Below, piece by piece: positions 22,978-33,742 of a DNA stretch of 64,000 bases. How positions within the stretch are numbered: the first letter of the stretch is position 1; each line of letters starts with the position of its first letter. This DNA comes from Cylicocyclus nassatus (taxonomy: Eukaryota > Nematoda > Chromadorea > Rhabditida > Strongylidae): NCBI GenBank assembly GCA_958299035.1, contig CATQJL010000316.1, forward strand, positions 30,817,441 through 30,881,440. Reading direction: 5' to 3'. The notes beneath the pieces are model-generated. The model was given only the letters and a program-made list of their open reading frames with translations. It ran no database searches and was not told where the DNA came from. Position numbers and translations under genes: made by a program.

Positions 22978-24225
22978 TTAGGCTGGTGCAAAAGTTTTTT
23001 CAATTATTTCAATCCATCGGCAAACACGTTAGAATGAAGATAAACAAACACTTCAAAATGTATCCGATGCAGAATTTCTTCCTCTTTCCAGCTGCTGAAC
23101 TCCATTGCGTTTCGTTTAGAGAGTGATGAGATATTCGCTGAAAATCGGAACCATTCGTTTTTACCGTGTCCAACTTTCACTGATTTTAAAAAATTTTGTA
23201 TAAGACTTTCGGAGAAGCCCTAATAAATACCAGATAGGGCAAACCTTTTACCAACTTATGCAAATTTTTCTCTTTTTCAGCTCTTTTCAGATTCTTGCTG
23301 AATAATTTTCTAAAAGTCTCGTGTTTTGGATAAATCGCATATCCTGTCATTGCACAAACCTGCAAAACCTACAGAATACTGAGATTTCGAACAGTAGATT
23401 ATTACTACCGCGATTATTACAAAGTAGATGAGCGATTTTCGCCTCAAATTATGAAGATTTTGAAACATAGTTACGTCAGTGCGCACTCCTGAGATTGAGA
23501 ACTACTGCGATTTCCCCACAAATTTCATCTGTCTCGACAAAAAAAGACAAGTGTTAGAAGGAGAAGAAAAAGTTGCATCGAATGGTGACTGGAGTGTTTC
23601 ACATTATATGTTCTAAGAGGTTGAAATAGGCTGAATGCAAAATTCAGTCACTTCAAAAAATAAATCGTAGAAATTCTGAATGACACGCCGTAAGGCTAAT
23701 TGCTTCTGTTGGTAAAAGGTTTGCCCTATCTGCTCAGACAATCGCTGGGGGCAGGCGGGCACCGGAAAAATAGATTGCTGATTTCTCGCACCCCGCTCGC
23801 GGATTTTTTGCAAAGCAATCAGGACTTTTCGGAAGACCGCTTGCTGAGTCAGCGGATTTTTGAGAGACCGCCTGTTGAATTTTTTTCGCTCTTATCTTTT
23901 GCAGATATATTGCTGAATCTCTGAGGAATCGAGAACTCAGCAAGCGGTCTTCCGAAAAGTCCTGATTGCTCTCCAAAAAATCCGCGAGCGGGGTGCGAGA
24001 GATCAGCAATCTACTTTTCCGGTGCCGGCCTGCCCCCGGCGATTGTCTGAGTGCTGGTTATTAGAACTCCGTCACTCTCGAAAGGAAATACAATGGGAGT
24101 TTGGCAGCTGGAAAGAGGAAGAAGTTCTGCATCGGATGCATTTTGAAATGTTTGTTCATGTTCACTCTGGCGTGTTCGCCGATGGATTGAAAAAAAAAAA
24201 TGGCAAAACTTTTGCACCGACCTGA
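22978..24225. mobile_element. Nested fold-back element with mariner-like ends
   Basis: The outer ends are TTAGGCTGGTGCAAAAGTTTT (22978) and AAAACTTTTGCACCGACCTGA (ending 24225), continuing into complementary CATCCGATGCAGAA-type blocks. A second, nearly perfect inverted repeat lies inside: the block from about 23729 (GACAATCGCTGGGGGCAGG) to 23850 is complementary to about 23938-24053. The inner repeat is GC-rich and much better conserved than the outer one, which suggests a younger insertion inside an older element. Confidence 0.8.
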
Positions 24226-25019
24226 TAGATCAAAAGTATTACGTCAATAGGTAAGCGACTAACTTTTGGTGAAATTTGTTTAACTGGAGACACGTCCAAG
24301 CTTTGAGTAGCAGTTCCACACAATCTTTGCAATGCTCAATTTCGCACTACCCGCCCTCCATGCTAGGAAGGCGAAATTGGTGGGCATCTCTGGTGAAAAA
24401 ACTTTTACAATTGTGATGTAATTGAGGAGATTTCTAGGAATAAGTAGAATTCGTCGCGAAATGGGTGTACGCAAAAAGTAGGTTCTTATTTGCTAAAATT
24501 TGCCCTCACCCGAGAATACCAAAAAAAGACACGCATGCATGTATAATCGATCTGCACCTGTTGAACTTGTTACGTCATCCAATTTCATCGATTTGTTTTC
24601 CTCCCTGTGAGCGTAAAGCAAGTGCTCATAAATAAAGTCTCAGCCCACAAAGCCCATATGAGTACAGTCTAATGGAAAGATCAAAACATATTGACAAGAA
24701 ATAAAGAATAGTTCATTTTACCTTTCAAATTTCTCTTGATTTTCATTTTTGGAGGAAGAGAAGGCTTTTATTAAAACTCTATTCAGGATTGAGTGAAACA
24801 TGGGTAAACACAACAAAGAGCTACTCTGGTAACATGATCAAAAGTCTAATCACGTACAACTTTCAAATTCACTCACATTCCCTTAGCTAAAGCAAAATGA
24901 CGCGTCAAAAAAAGTTCACTTCACTTTACATGGTTCAGGCGTAACTAATGCATTTTGTTTTCTAAAAAACGCAAGAAAAAAGCCCATTTACGACGACCGT
25001 TTTACATGCTTTCTTGTAG
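24226..25019. other. No feature seen
   Basis: AT-rich intergenic or intronic sequence. No splice-bounded frame or repeat partner is visible. Confidence 0.3.
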
Positions 25020-25115
25020 ATAATAAAGAAAGGAAAGCCTTCATCTCTCAATGATACCGCCAATGAAGAAGCTGTCGAGAGTACTGCGCAGACTTACTTT
25101 CCTCCGGTAATGCAG
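25020..25115 (+). CDS. Coding exon, unnamed acidic protein
   Basis: The acceptor TTTCTTGTAG is followed by 96 nt of open frame (KKGKPSSLNDTANEEAVEST, then AQTYFPPVMQ) and the donor CAG|GTAAAT. An alternative donor 9 nt earlier is also in frame. Both edges are phase 0, and so is the start of the exon at 28191. The two therefore join without a shift across a 3.1-kb intron filled by fold-back elements. The protein family is not recognised. Confidence 0.55.
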
Positions 25116-25679
25116 GTAAATAATTCATTTTATCTCACGTGTTATCTTTCTTTGTCAAGCAGGTAGTTGTGTTCATATTGTTGAAGCACAGATACTAGTC
25201 ACAATCTCTCTATCCAAGGCAATTGATGCCTTCCTTGAGATTTCGAGAATATGTAGGGGATTCTTCGAACTAGAAGCTACGGCAGTGGCGCACGCAGCTT
25301 ACGCAGCTGCGATCGGGGGGGGGGGGGAGATAATGATGTCGCTACATTGTTCCAAATACGCCGTTACCTTACTGTTCACGTTCATGTTCTTTCGGTATGT
25401 CTTCAACATGAACACACTTGAGTTCTTCTCCGCTTTGTACACCCATACAGACATGCTGATTGCGGATGCTATAAGCAGCCGTTGAAGTAGAGCCAATTGT
25501 GGTTCCAAGAAAGGTCGTTTGCTGCAATAATTCCCACATTTGGGATGAGCATACATAACGTCGTCGATTGAGAATTTAGTACCCTAATTTCAACGCGTAT
25601 AAGGCGTGGGGGATTTTTTCCAAAATCGAACAGCCCAGACACGCCAAAAGACTTTATAACCAAAGGACCCTATAACGTG

Positions 25680-27030
25680 CTGTATATTCAGAAGTGCGAT
25701 AGTTGGAGCGGAGTCTCCGCTTACCTTCACTTCTGAGCAAGTACGAGGTGACCACCTTCACTTTTGGGTTTGAAAAAAAATTTTTGCTGAAGCTTAAAAG
25801 AAAGAAAATAAGCAAAGGGAACGCAAAAGAAAGTATTGAGAGCACATATCTATGTAGAGGTCGATCTAGACAGTAACCGCCGAGAACCAGGATTTTGAAT
25901 GATAAAATAGCGAAAAATCATGCGAAATTTCCACTGTTATAAATCTGGTGATTGAAGATGTCAGCAATTGCGACTTGATAGATTTTGAAGTGCAAGTGTT
26001 GTTCTACTAGACAGTGAAAAAATTAGGTCGATTTGAGCAGTGACCGCCAAGAACGAGAATTTCGAAAAATTAAGCGATTTTTTAATGACAGCTGACGTTT
26101 AGATTCCTATAAATCTGGAATGTGAAGATGTGCAATGTTGTGACTTCATAGGTTTTGTAGTGTAGGGATTGCTCTATCGGATTTTGTCTTAGTCGTACCG
26201 ATCCACTGAGATATCGCCAAGCCTCAGGCTCTCAAAAAAACAGGTAAAATACCGCTTTTTGAATTTCAACAGCTCATAACTTCTCCATATTGCATAAATC
26301 ATGCTGCGACTTCATAGGTTGGATTCTCCTCTTTAAGAGCTTTCAGATGATCTATAAGATATGGGGGTTTCGCGACTCTTACGGCATATGCCGGGGGGTG
26401 GAGACTTTTCACCTCAAAGTCTCCACTGGCGGTCTCCAGCCAATGCATTAACATGGGCGAGGTGAAACAAAAAACAGGTAAAATACCGCTTTCTGAATTT
26501 CAACAGCTCATAACTTCTCCAGAATTGCATAAATCATGTTGCGACTTCATAGGTTGGATTCTCCTCTTTGAGAGCTTTCAGATGATCTATAAGATATGGG
26601 GGTTTCGCGACTCTTACGGCATATGCCGGGGGGTGGAGACTTTTTACCTCAAAGTCTCCACTGGCGGTCTCCAGCCAATGCATTAACATGGGCGAGGTGG
26701 AGACTTTAAGGTGAAAAGACTCCACCCCCGGCATATGCCGTGAGAGTCGCGAAACCCCCATATGTTATAGATCATCTGAGAGCTCTTAAAGAGGAAAATC
26801 CAACCTTTGAAGTCGCAACGTGATCTATGCATTTCTGGAGAAGTTATGAGCTGTTGAAATTCAAAAAGCGGTATTTTACCTGTTTTTTTGAGAGCCCGAG
26901 GCTCGGCGGTATCTGAATGGATCGCTACTAAAACAAAATCCGATAGAGCAATCTCTACACTACAAAACCTATGAAGGAACAACACTGCACATCTTCACAT
27001 TCCAGATTTATAGGAGTCTAAACGTCATCA
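25680..27030. mobile_element. Fold-back family F, copy 1 (with internal duplication)
   Basis: GACGTTTAGATTCCTATAAA at 26094 is mirrored by TTTATAGGAGTCTAAACGTC ending near 27028, with long complementary arms. The inner part is duplicated in tandem with a 235-bp period (26243-26463 and 26478-26698), each with a GGCATATGCCGGGGGGTGGAG block at the tip. Older partial copies of the arm precede it from about 25880. Sequence from about 25690 onward matches 54240-55720, a second and more diverged copy. Confidence 0.7.
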
Positions 27031-27215
27031 CTAACAAGGGAAGTTCGCCAAATCGAAATGGCCGATTGATACGTGGTATATACCCGGACGCTGGGCTCGG
27101 GAGGTTAGTATCAAATGTGCGCCCATTAGCTGCGACGCGTTATTGTGAAGCAAGTTATGGTCCTCTGAAGATTTTGGCATGTGCATGTCTAGAGAACGCA
27201 CAATTGTCCGATTGT

Positions 27216-27289
27216 GGTCGTGTGGTGTAGTGGTTAGCGTCTCGGACTCACAGGTGACCCGGTGAGGGTTCGAATCCTGTTGCTGTCCA
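27216..27289 (+). pseudogene. tRNA-Val(CAC)-like sequence in left arm
   Basis: A 74-nt segment keeps TGGTGTAGTGGTTAGC (A box/D arm as in eukaryotic tRNA-Val), CTCACA at the anticodon loop position with CAC at 34-36, GGTTCGAATCC (B box/T loop) and a CCA-like end. The acceptor stem relies on G:T pairs with one mismatch, and the anticodon stem does not pair, so it is a tRNA-derived relic rather than a functional tRNA. Confidence 0.6.
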
Positions 27290-27700
27290 CATGTTTTGCG
27301 TTCTTCTCAAAATTCATTTTTTACCTGTTTTATGCCTTACTGACGTAAAAAATGAAACAAACGGGTGGTTAAACTCTACTGATTATACATCCTGCTGTGT
27401 CATTCTCACAAGGTAGCCCATTAGCAAGAATCAATACGACGTGATACAACTTGGAGATTGTCACGTGAATACTACGTGCAATCGAAGAAAGTATGTGGGA
27501 ATGAGGATTTGGCAAATCTTCAAAGTCAATTGAAAAGCCGTCGCTAAAAAGTCGTTGCTATGTTCTATGAAAATTTTACATATGAAGCATTGGTCGAATT
27601 TTCGTGAGAAAATCATCCCGTAACCCGTGTGTGTCATTTTTTACCTCGATAATACATAAAACAGGTAAAAAATGATTTTTGAGAAGAACGCAAAACATGT

Positions 27701-27774
27701 GGACAGCAACAGGATTCGAACCCTCACCGGGTCACCTGTGAGTCCGAGACGCTAACCACTACACCACACGACCA
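27701..27774 (-). pseudogene. tRNA-Val(CAC)-like sequence in right arm
   Basis: Nearly exact inverted copy of 27216-27289, including both internal promoter boxes and the same broken anticodon stem. Either it was present before the inverted arrangement formed, or the two arms are kept alike by gene conversion. Confidence 0.6.
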
Positions 27775-28190
27775 CAATCGGAGTGTTTGTGCGTTCTCTA
27801 GACATGCACAGGCCAAAATGTTCAGAGGCCCATATCTTGCTTCACAATAACGCGTCGCAGCTAATGAGCGCACATTTGATACTAACCTTCCGAGCCCCAC
27901 GTCCGGGTACATACCACGTATCAAACGGCCATTTCGATTCGGCGAACTTCCCTTGTTAGAACCTACATTCGTAGAAGATCGTAAGATATCACAGTTTTAC
28001 GCTCTTTAAGGTGTATATCCTATTCTGAAAAGCCACTTCTATCAACAATCTTATCAAAATCGGAAGTGTTTTTCAAGTAGCTAGCAATTGGTGCTTTCAT
28101 CAACCATCCTTCCTTGTAAAAAAGAGACATTTACAGCGCAAGCTATTGAGTTGAGTTCTAATTACAAGTGCTGAAAGGTTACAACTACAG

Positions 28191-28310
28191 GTGCAAGAGT
28201 ATGCACTGGATGAAAACGATTACAAATCTTCGACTTCCACACCAGACGTTGCGCGTCGACATGATAGCCCCTTGTCATATTTCGACGACTACTACGAAAG
28301 AACAACAGAG
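28191..28310 (+). CDS. Coding exon, acidic Tyr/Asp-rich (unnamed)
   Basis: The acceptor ACAACTACAG is followed by exactly 40 codons ending GAG|GTTTGC: VQEYALDENDYKSSTSTPDV, then LSYFDDYYERTTE. Both edges are phase 0, which fits the exon at 25020-25115 upstream and the exon at 37068 downstream. The donor is weak beyond GT. Composition resembles sulfatable Tyr/Asp-rich extracellular segments, but this is a guess. No family is recognised. Confidence 0.5.
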
Positions 28311-29571
28311 GTTTGCCACAAAAAACATTTCTTCCAAGTTGTGTTATGCTGTTGAGTAATTTGCACTTGAAGGCACGAACGCTATAGCTTGGTCCATAGG
28401 CCTTATATCACAAAATCAAATCGTGCAAAAGTGTCTTGAAAATGATTCTTTTCCATATTTTGATGATTTTTTTTCAAAAAGTTATGCCCTTTCTAGGTTT
28501 CAAGCAAGAAGCAGTATCGTTCAAAGAGGTAGCTAATCATATAGAGAAACTTTCCACTTGCAATTCTCAAGGTTTTTAATGTACTTATAAAATTTATCTC
28601 TGATTGCTAATTGCTTTAGATCATTCGAAGAAAATTCTAAAAACGAACGAAACCTTAGTTAGCAAGCAAACTTGAACCTCCCTAAGAGAAGCAATAAGCA
28701 GTATAATCGCTTGATAAAAAAATCTTTGACCTTTTCTTTTCTTTGGTCACAACTATTCATTAGCAAAGTGTACGTATGCATAATCACCGCAGCAACATCT
28801 GTGTCACAGGCGAAATTTAGCTGCACAGTTCTCACTGTTTCTTGATAACAGTGTGCGTATGGTAGACACATCTGTCCTTGAGTGTACTACCTTTTACCAC
28901 AGGCAAATCAAACAAAAGCGTAACCGTTCGAGCCGCTTTCTTCGAATTCTTGTATGTTTGCTGAAATTGATGAATTCTGTGGTTTTCTGATCCTTGGCCG
29001 ACAGTACTAAACAAGTTTTCATAAGAACGAATAGGTCAGCCAACAAAGACCTCTGAACTCGAATTATTAAAAGCATACCACAACTTATTGTCTTTGTAAG
29101 AAACATGCTTAGAACTGTCTTATTGGAAGTCTTCGCAATTTTGCCATGTTTTGATCAATTGACTTTTGACGCTGCTGTGGCACTTAAGCACCAGGCATTC
29201 CTCACGCGATTTTGGCGGTCTTACAATTTGCCAGATGGCTTCAGTTCCAATTGCAGACTAAAAATGCACATGTTTATAACATTTGTAGGTTGCGAAATTG
29301 TTTTATTTTCTGTACATTTTCAATGCGCTTTTTGATGAGCCATGAATTGGGGTACTGCTAAATCGGGCCGCGATTGAAACTTCGTATGACCTTATGAAAG
29401 GAAGAAAATGCGGCGTGCTTCAGCATGCTTTATGCTTTCTTCGCTTTTTTAACTTCATTATGTTTATGGTAAAGAATAGTAAACACTTTCGAAGGCAAAT
29501 AGACTCCGTGATCAAGATTAACTAAGCTTTAGAACATTTTTTTCATGTTACTTTTCCTTTCTTTGATGCAG
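28311..29571. other. Probable intron or intergenic sequence
   Basis: No supported exon. Several 60-75-codon frames overlap on opposite strands without splice signals. Confidence 0.35.
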
Positions 29572-29875
29572 GCCCTCAGTCGCTGCATGCATTGAAGATC
29601 ATGCGGATTCTTAGTGACATGCTCTGGCTTCCCCCTTCTTATGGATTGCTGCTTTTCCCACGAAAACTTTGCCGACGTGAATGCGTTGAATTTTTTTCAA
29701 CACTTCAGAGCTTGAACACTTCTTCTCCACTTAAAGCGCTGTTTTGTCTCTATCCAGTATTCATGATACACTTCGATGCGGCATTTGTGAAAAAACACAA
29801 AAGCAGAGCACATTATACGCTTGAAATACTTTTGCGGTTGTACAAATTGCTAAACGTGGATAGACAAAAAATGAC

Positions 29876-30994
29876 CAGGGTCAAGCAAAAGGTGTGGCAC
29901 ACCATCGCTGGTTACGACCCCCCCCCCTGATTGCTGTCTTAATAAGACCCCCCCTTAACTATACACTTAAAATAGCATTACTTGAAGGCCCTGTCAAACA
30001 TGATGGGCAATATATCCATAACTAGCATGTCAGATAACCCCTGTAGACAAAGTGTGAGCGAATTCCGAAGATTCAAGATACTAGGCTACCTAAGTGAAAT
30101 GGTCAATTTCCAACATGGTTAACTTTGTTTCAAAGGTGAAATAGCTAGCTGTTTTTGCACTAAAGACAAAGCACTACTCCTTCTTTGTCCACCTCAGAAA
30201 TCCCGCTTGAAAAGACCTCCAAACTGTGGAATTAGAAGCCAACCATAATCTCGTTTTTCCCATTTTTCGCTTTTGATCGCGTGCTTTCACCAAATATTAC
30301 TCAGAGCTAAGAGGACGAATCAGGCTCAAATCACTCCTGTAAAAACTAGGAGATCTAGGCTATCGATATATATAAACATTGTTCGCTAAAAATGTTTTTA
30401 TGACATAGTTAATGGGGTGCGGCACACCCCCTTAAAAGCTGCGGCCGCCGCAGCTTTTAAGGGGGTGTGCCGCACCCCATTAACTATATCAAAAAACATT
30501 TTTAGCAAACCATATTTATATGGATCGATAGCCTAGACCTTCTAGATACCATAGGACTGTTTTGAGCCTGTATCGTCTTCTTAGCTCTGAGTAATATTTG
30601 GTGAAAGCACAGCGATCAAAAGCGAAAAATGGGAAAAACGAGATTTTGGTTGGCTTCTAATTCCACAGTTTGGAGGTCTTTTAAAGCGGGATTTCTGAGA
30701 TGGACAAAGAAGGAGTAGTGCTTTGTCCTGAGTGCAAAAACGGATAGCTAATTCACATTTGAAACAAAGTTAACCATGTTGGAACTTGACCATTTCACTC
30801 AAGTAGTCCAGTATCTTGAATATTCAGAATTCGCTCACACTTTGTCTACAGGGGTTAATTGACATGCTAATTATGGATAGGATACGAATATCATGTTATC
30901 ACTATTATCAGATTACCCAACTACGACCCCCTCCCCTTTTGACTCCTCAATACGACCCTCAGGTGTGGCGTGCCGCACCACACGCTTGACCCTG
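29876..30994. mobile_element. hAT-type fold-back element, copy 1
   Basis: The ends are CAGGGTCAAGC and GCTTGACCCTG, flanked by a perfect 8-bp target duplication AAAATGAC (29868-29875 and 30995-31002), as expected for hAT transposons. Just inside are TACGACCCCCCCC-type C runs. The arms are complementary all the way to a perfect central palindrome around GCGGCCGC (about 30447), so the whole 1.1 kb folds back. It encodes no transposase. A relative is at 42526-44027. Confidence 0.88.
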
Positions 30995-31036
30995 AAAATG
31001 ACCATGAATGAATCTAATCTCCCATCAAAGCAAGTA

Positions 31037-31236
31037 CCCTATTTTCAGGTGTATAAGCCGCACCCTTTTCGCTCTAAAGGCGAACACGCCAAAAGACTGA
31101 CTGTCATTATGGAGTGCATTAAGTGAGAGCAGTATGCGATAAGGCGGCCGCTTAGCGAGACATATGCGCGGCGGCACGCCTGGTTCTGCTCGCGTTTAGA
31201 GCAAAAAGGGTGCGGCTTATACACCTGAAAATAGGG
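31037..31236. mobile_element. 200-bp MITE, TA target duplication
   Basis: CCCTATTTTCAGGTGTATAA at the left is the complement of TTATACACCTGAAAATAGGG at the right, with about 45 bp of inverted repeat including GCCGCACCCTTTT. It is flanked by TA (31035-31036 and 31237-31238). It is non-coding. Confidence 0.85.
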
Positions 31237-31573
31237 TAATGCTGCGGCTCCAATGCCAACCTCCAATTTGGAATACAATTGGAATATTTGTTCTAAGCTA
31301 TGTTGTAGTCGCAAAATCTGTTTTGGACGCAACGCCTCGGATTTCATCTGCTTAGACGTGTTTCAAAGTTTGCGAAAAATCTCTATTCGAAAGTAATAAA
31401 ATTCTCCCATTTTTTTTGTTAAGTTACTGGTGTGCTTACTATCTTACAGCAAATTTCACGATCTTTCGCCTGTGCTGCTGTTAGGATCTCTCATACAATA
31501 ATGTGGATTGACATTCAAAGGCAGTGGCTCGGCAAATCTCATCATAGTTAAATTCTCGCTTACCTGGGGTTAT

Positions 31574-32091
31574 TCAGTACGCTGATTCCGAAAATCCACT
31601 TTTGAGAGCTTGAATACGCCGATAACGAGCGCTTTCAATGCCCTTCCCTTTGGAATTGGACGAGTGCTGCAAGGCTGATGACGACGAATCGTTGCGGGAC
31701 CCAATGGTTATAGCATTGCGGCGGGCAGCCTCCAGTGGTGAGATGGAAATTGCCAACTCGTCCGGATGCGTGTAAAAATGGCCTGCGCGTCTAAGTTTGA
31801 GAGCAATTTTCTCGGCAACGAAGGCATGCTGTGCAACCGGGAATGCACTGTTTTTATGCTTGGGCAATAAGGAGCCTATCGCGTTAGGATTTTGAGTTGT
31901 TGAGTTTTGCCGAGCCACTGCCTCTAATGGAGAAGGCAAGGTGAGAGTAACACACGACTTCGCGAGTAATAACTTTTTTCCAGTTTACCTGAACGACCTT
32001 CGATTCGGCTCACAAAATACAACATTTTTGCGTTTTGTCTGTAAACGTAGCCTTTGGCGGATACAGTTAATCGTAGAAAACAGCTTGGCAT
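31574..32091 (-). CDS. Two-exon gene, unnamed 150-residue basic protein
   Basis: Exon 1 (31989-32091) begins with ATG immediately after a pyrimidine-rich tract ending CCAAG, a good trans-splice or intron acceptor, and ends TCAG|GTAAAC in phase 1. The 65-bp intron ends in CTTGCCTTCTCCATTAG. Exon 2 (31574-31923) continues in phase for 116 codons including the stop. The product starts MPSCFLRLTVSAKGYVYRQN, has ARQNSTTQNPN, a possible amphipathic helix (HAFVAEKIALKLRR), a short echo of its own start (EAVARQN and EAARRNA) and a Ser-rich basic tail. I recognise no family. A strong donor (CCCAG|GTAAGC) lies just after the stop, so a 3' UTR intron or a different last exon is possible. Confidence 0.6.
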
Positions 32092-33052
32092 CTTGGAGAC
32101 AAGGGAGGGAAAGTGGAAATTTGCGCCTATAGTGAAGGGCTGCAGAGATGCATAAATTAGAAATCGTGAGTATGAGCCCATCTAGCCTATCACTTTATAT
32201 TTATAACTAGAATGCAAGCACTAATAAGCTGTAGATGCATGCGTTCTATTAGAGTCTGTGACTGAGTTATCTATGCTGTAATTCTGCAGCATCAAAAAAA
32301 GTTTTTCAGTAGTAAAACATATTCGTGTTTTCTAAAGTTAATTTTGATTATACGAAATCACACAAGTAAAGGGGTAGGCAGAAATGCCACTCGTTTGATA
32401 TAGTGAAAACGTTCTTTCATTTTTGCGTTTAATTGGAAATGTGGCTTAGGTCTACTAGAATGGTCATTTTCGCTATTAGGCACAAATAGCACCATAAAGA
32501 CAGTATCTGGGCAGGACCTCTGCTTTTCCTAGGAAACCACGGCAAGACTCTCCAGGGCGGTAGGTTTCCGTATGTGCGAAAGTGTTTCTTGTTTCGACTG
32601 TGTTTCTGGTTTTGACTAAAACATCATGGTATCCAAATGTGAGTTTTGTTCGAGTCTGTCCCTCTTGCTCGGTACTAATATCCCAGAGTAACTATTGCCC
32701 GCACACTGCTTATTGAAACAAAGCACCCCGTAGCTTGTCCAAAATTGGATAACATGTTCGCCAAACATCGCGCTTGCCTTGAATGTCTGAATGGGAAAAT
32801 AGATCATAACTATGCATGATCAACTGAAGTGCAGCTTGAAGGCGGTGTCTGGGCAAGGTGAGAGTATGTGGGACTTCAGCTACATGTGAAATGGGTTTCT
32901 TCGGACCAGTTCTCGCACAAGTTTGAGCTCCTAGCGTTGAACTAATTGCGAGAGGTCCGCATACTTTTTTGGCACGTGTTAGAAAAGTATGAAGTTCTTC
33001 CCGCTTACAAATGATGTAGCTTGTAAAGGCATAGTCAGAAGTGGGAGCTAAT
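32092..33052. other. Mixed stretch with MITE-end fragments
   Basis: AGTATCTGGGCAGGACC (about 32502) and GGCGGTGTCTGGGCAAGG (about 32842) resemble the ends of the MITE at 6054-6368 but lie in the same orientation, so no intact element is defined. A 134-codon minus-strand frame (32710-33114) reads through this area. It overlaps the preferred terminal exon at 33053-33088 in another frame, and I leave it uncalled. Confidence 0.35.
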
Positions 33053-33742
33053 TTAAAAAGCTGTTTCCGTCTTCTTTGCCACGTGCCTCTGCAGAGAATT
33101 TGGGCAAATTGCAAGGTGTTCGTGTTGGTTTTCTCCGTTATCCGGACTCACATTTTCAAAAGGCTCTCATGAAATACGCTATTCAGTTTAAGTACCGTTT
33201 TACGAGGACCTCCCTGCCACGTGTCAGGAAATTGACAGGCTTTGTCCCAATCTAACATGTTTTTTCTAAATCATTACCGGTGAAATAGAAGATTATTTTT
33301 TGATCAGCTAAAGGCTGTTTAACTGTTTTTCATAAAAGCAAAACAATTTAGAGCGTTTATTAGAACATCTTATTGCTTTCGGCAATGATTCGAAAATGTT
33401 CTTCTCTTCAAACTCCGTCCGCCATGCGATTCTAGTCGGGAAAGGCTACAAATGATGGATGGAGTAACTCGCTAATGCTCGTTTCGCCGCTTAGACGATG
33501 GGAATTTAGCGCAATCCTCTATTCTAAGCGAGTCCAATCTTTTTATTGATCAGGATAACATTATCATTTTAGTAATGTTCATTTTTGAAATTATTTTATC
33601 GAAAATGGGACCATTAAAAATTGAGGAACAGATTGAACTTACGTCACAGGTAGGGCAATACAAACACTTGGCAAAACGTGCTAAACATGTAGGTGGCATG
33701 TCAAATTTTTTTTTGACAAGTGTAAAAGGTTGACACTCCTTC
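33053..33742 (-). CDS. Two 3' exons of a Cys-rich protein (unnamed)
   Basis: The exon at 33643-33742 lies between the acceptor CAATTTTACAG and the strong donor GAC|GTAAGT, and encodes KECQPFTLVKKKFDMPPTCL then AKCLYCPTCD: five cysteines in 33 residues, three of them in a C-x2-C-x2-C cluster. It ends in phase 0 and joins to a short terminal exon (33053-33088; acceptor TTCTCTGCAG; RHVAKKTETAF then TAA) across a 554-bp intron. The pattern suggests a secreted disulfide-rich or metal-binding protein, with a cystine-knot cytokine-like fold as one possibility I cannot confirm. Upstream exons were not found. The terminal exon is less certain than the Cys-rich one. Confidence 0.5.

Larger units (their letters stand above)
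27031..27959. mobile_element. Fold-back element with tRNA-derived arms
   Basis: CTAACAAGGGAAGTTCGCC at 27031 is mirrored by GGCGAACTTCCCTTGTTAG ending at 27959. The arms are about 300 bp and roughly 90% complementary. Each arm contains a tRNA-Val-like segment (27216-27289 and 27701-27774). It is inserted exactly at the right end of the preceding fold-back. The terminal motif CTAACAAGGGAAG is shared with the element at 35474-35863. Confidence 0.8.
29572..31355 (+). pseudogene. Open frame split by two DNA transposons
   Basis: The acceptor TCTTTGATGCAG (ending 29571) opens a frame that runs 100 codons (HALKIMRILSDMLWLPPSYG, then …LEILLRLYKLLNVDRQKMT) into the hAT element at 29876-30994. On the far side of its 8-bp duplication the same frame continues as MNESNLPSKQ to the TA-flanked MITE at 31037-31236. 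Beyond that one it continues again in frame for 38 codons (IGIFVLSYVVVAKSVLDATP) to TAG at 31353-31355. The three pieces (29572-29875, 31003-31036, 31239-31355) total 455 nt and keep one phase. The protein family is unknown. Unless both inserts are spliced out, the gene is broken. Confidence 0.5.

Noticed and set aside
27216..27289. Functional tRNA-Val gene
   Set aside because: The anticodon stem does not pair and the acceptor and T stems contain mismatches. The paired inverted copy shows that it travels with a transposon.
32710..33114. 134-codon minus-strand frame as a separate gene
   Set aside because: It runs through a MITE-like end, overlaps the phase-consistent terminal exon at 33053-33088 in another frame, and has no ATG near its start.
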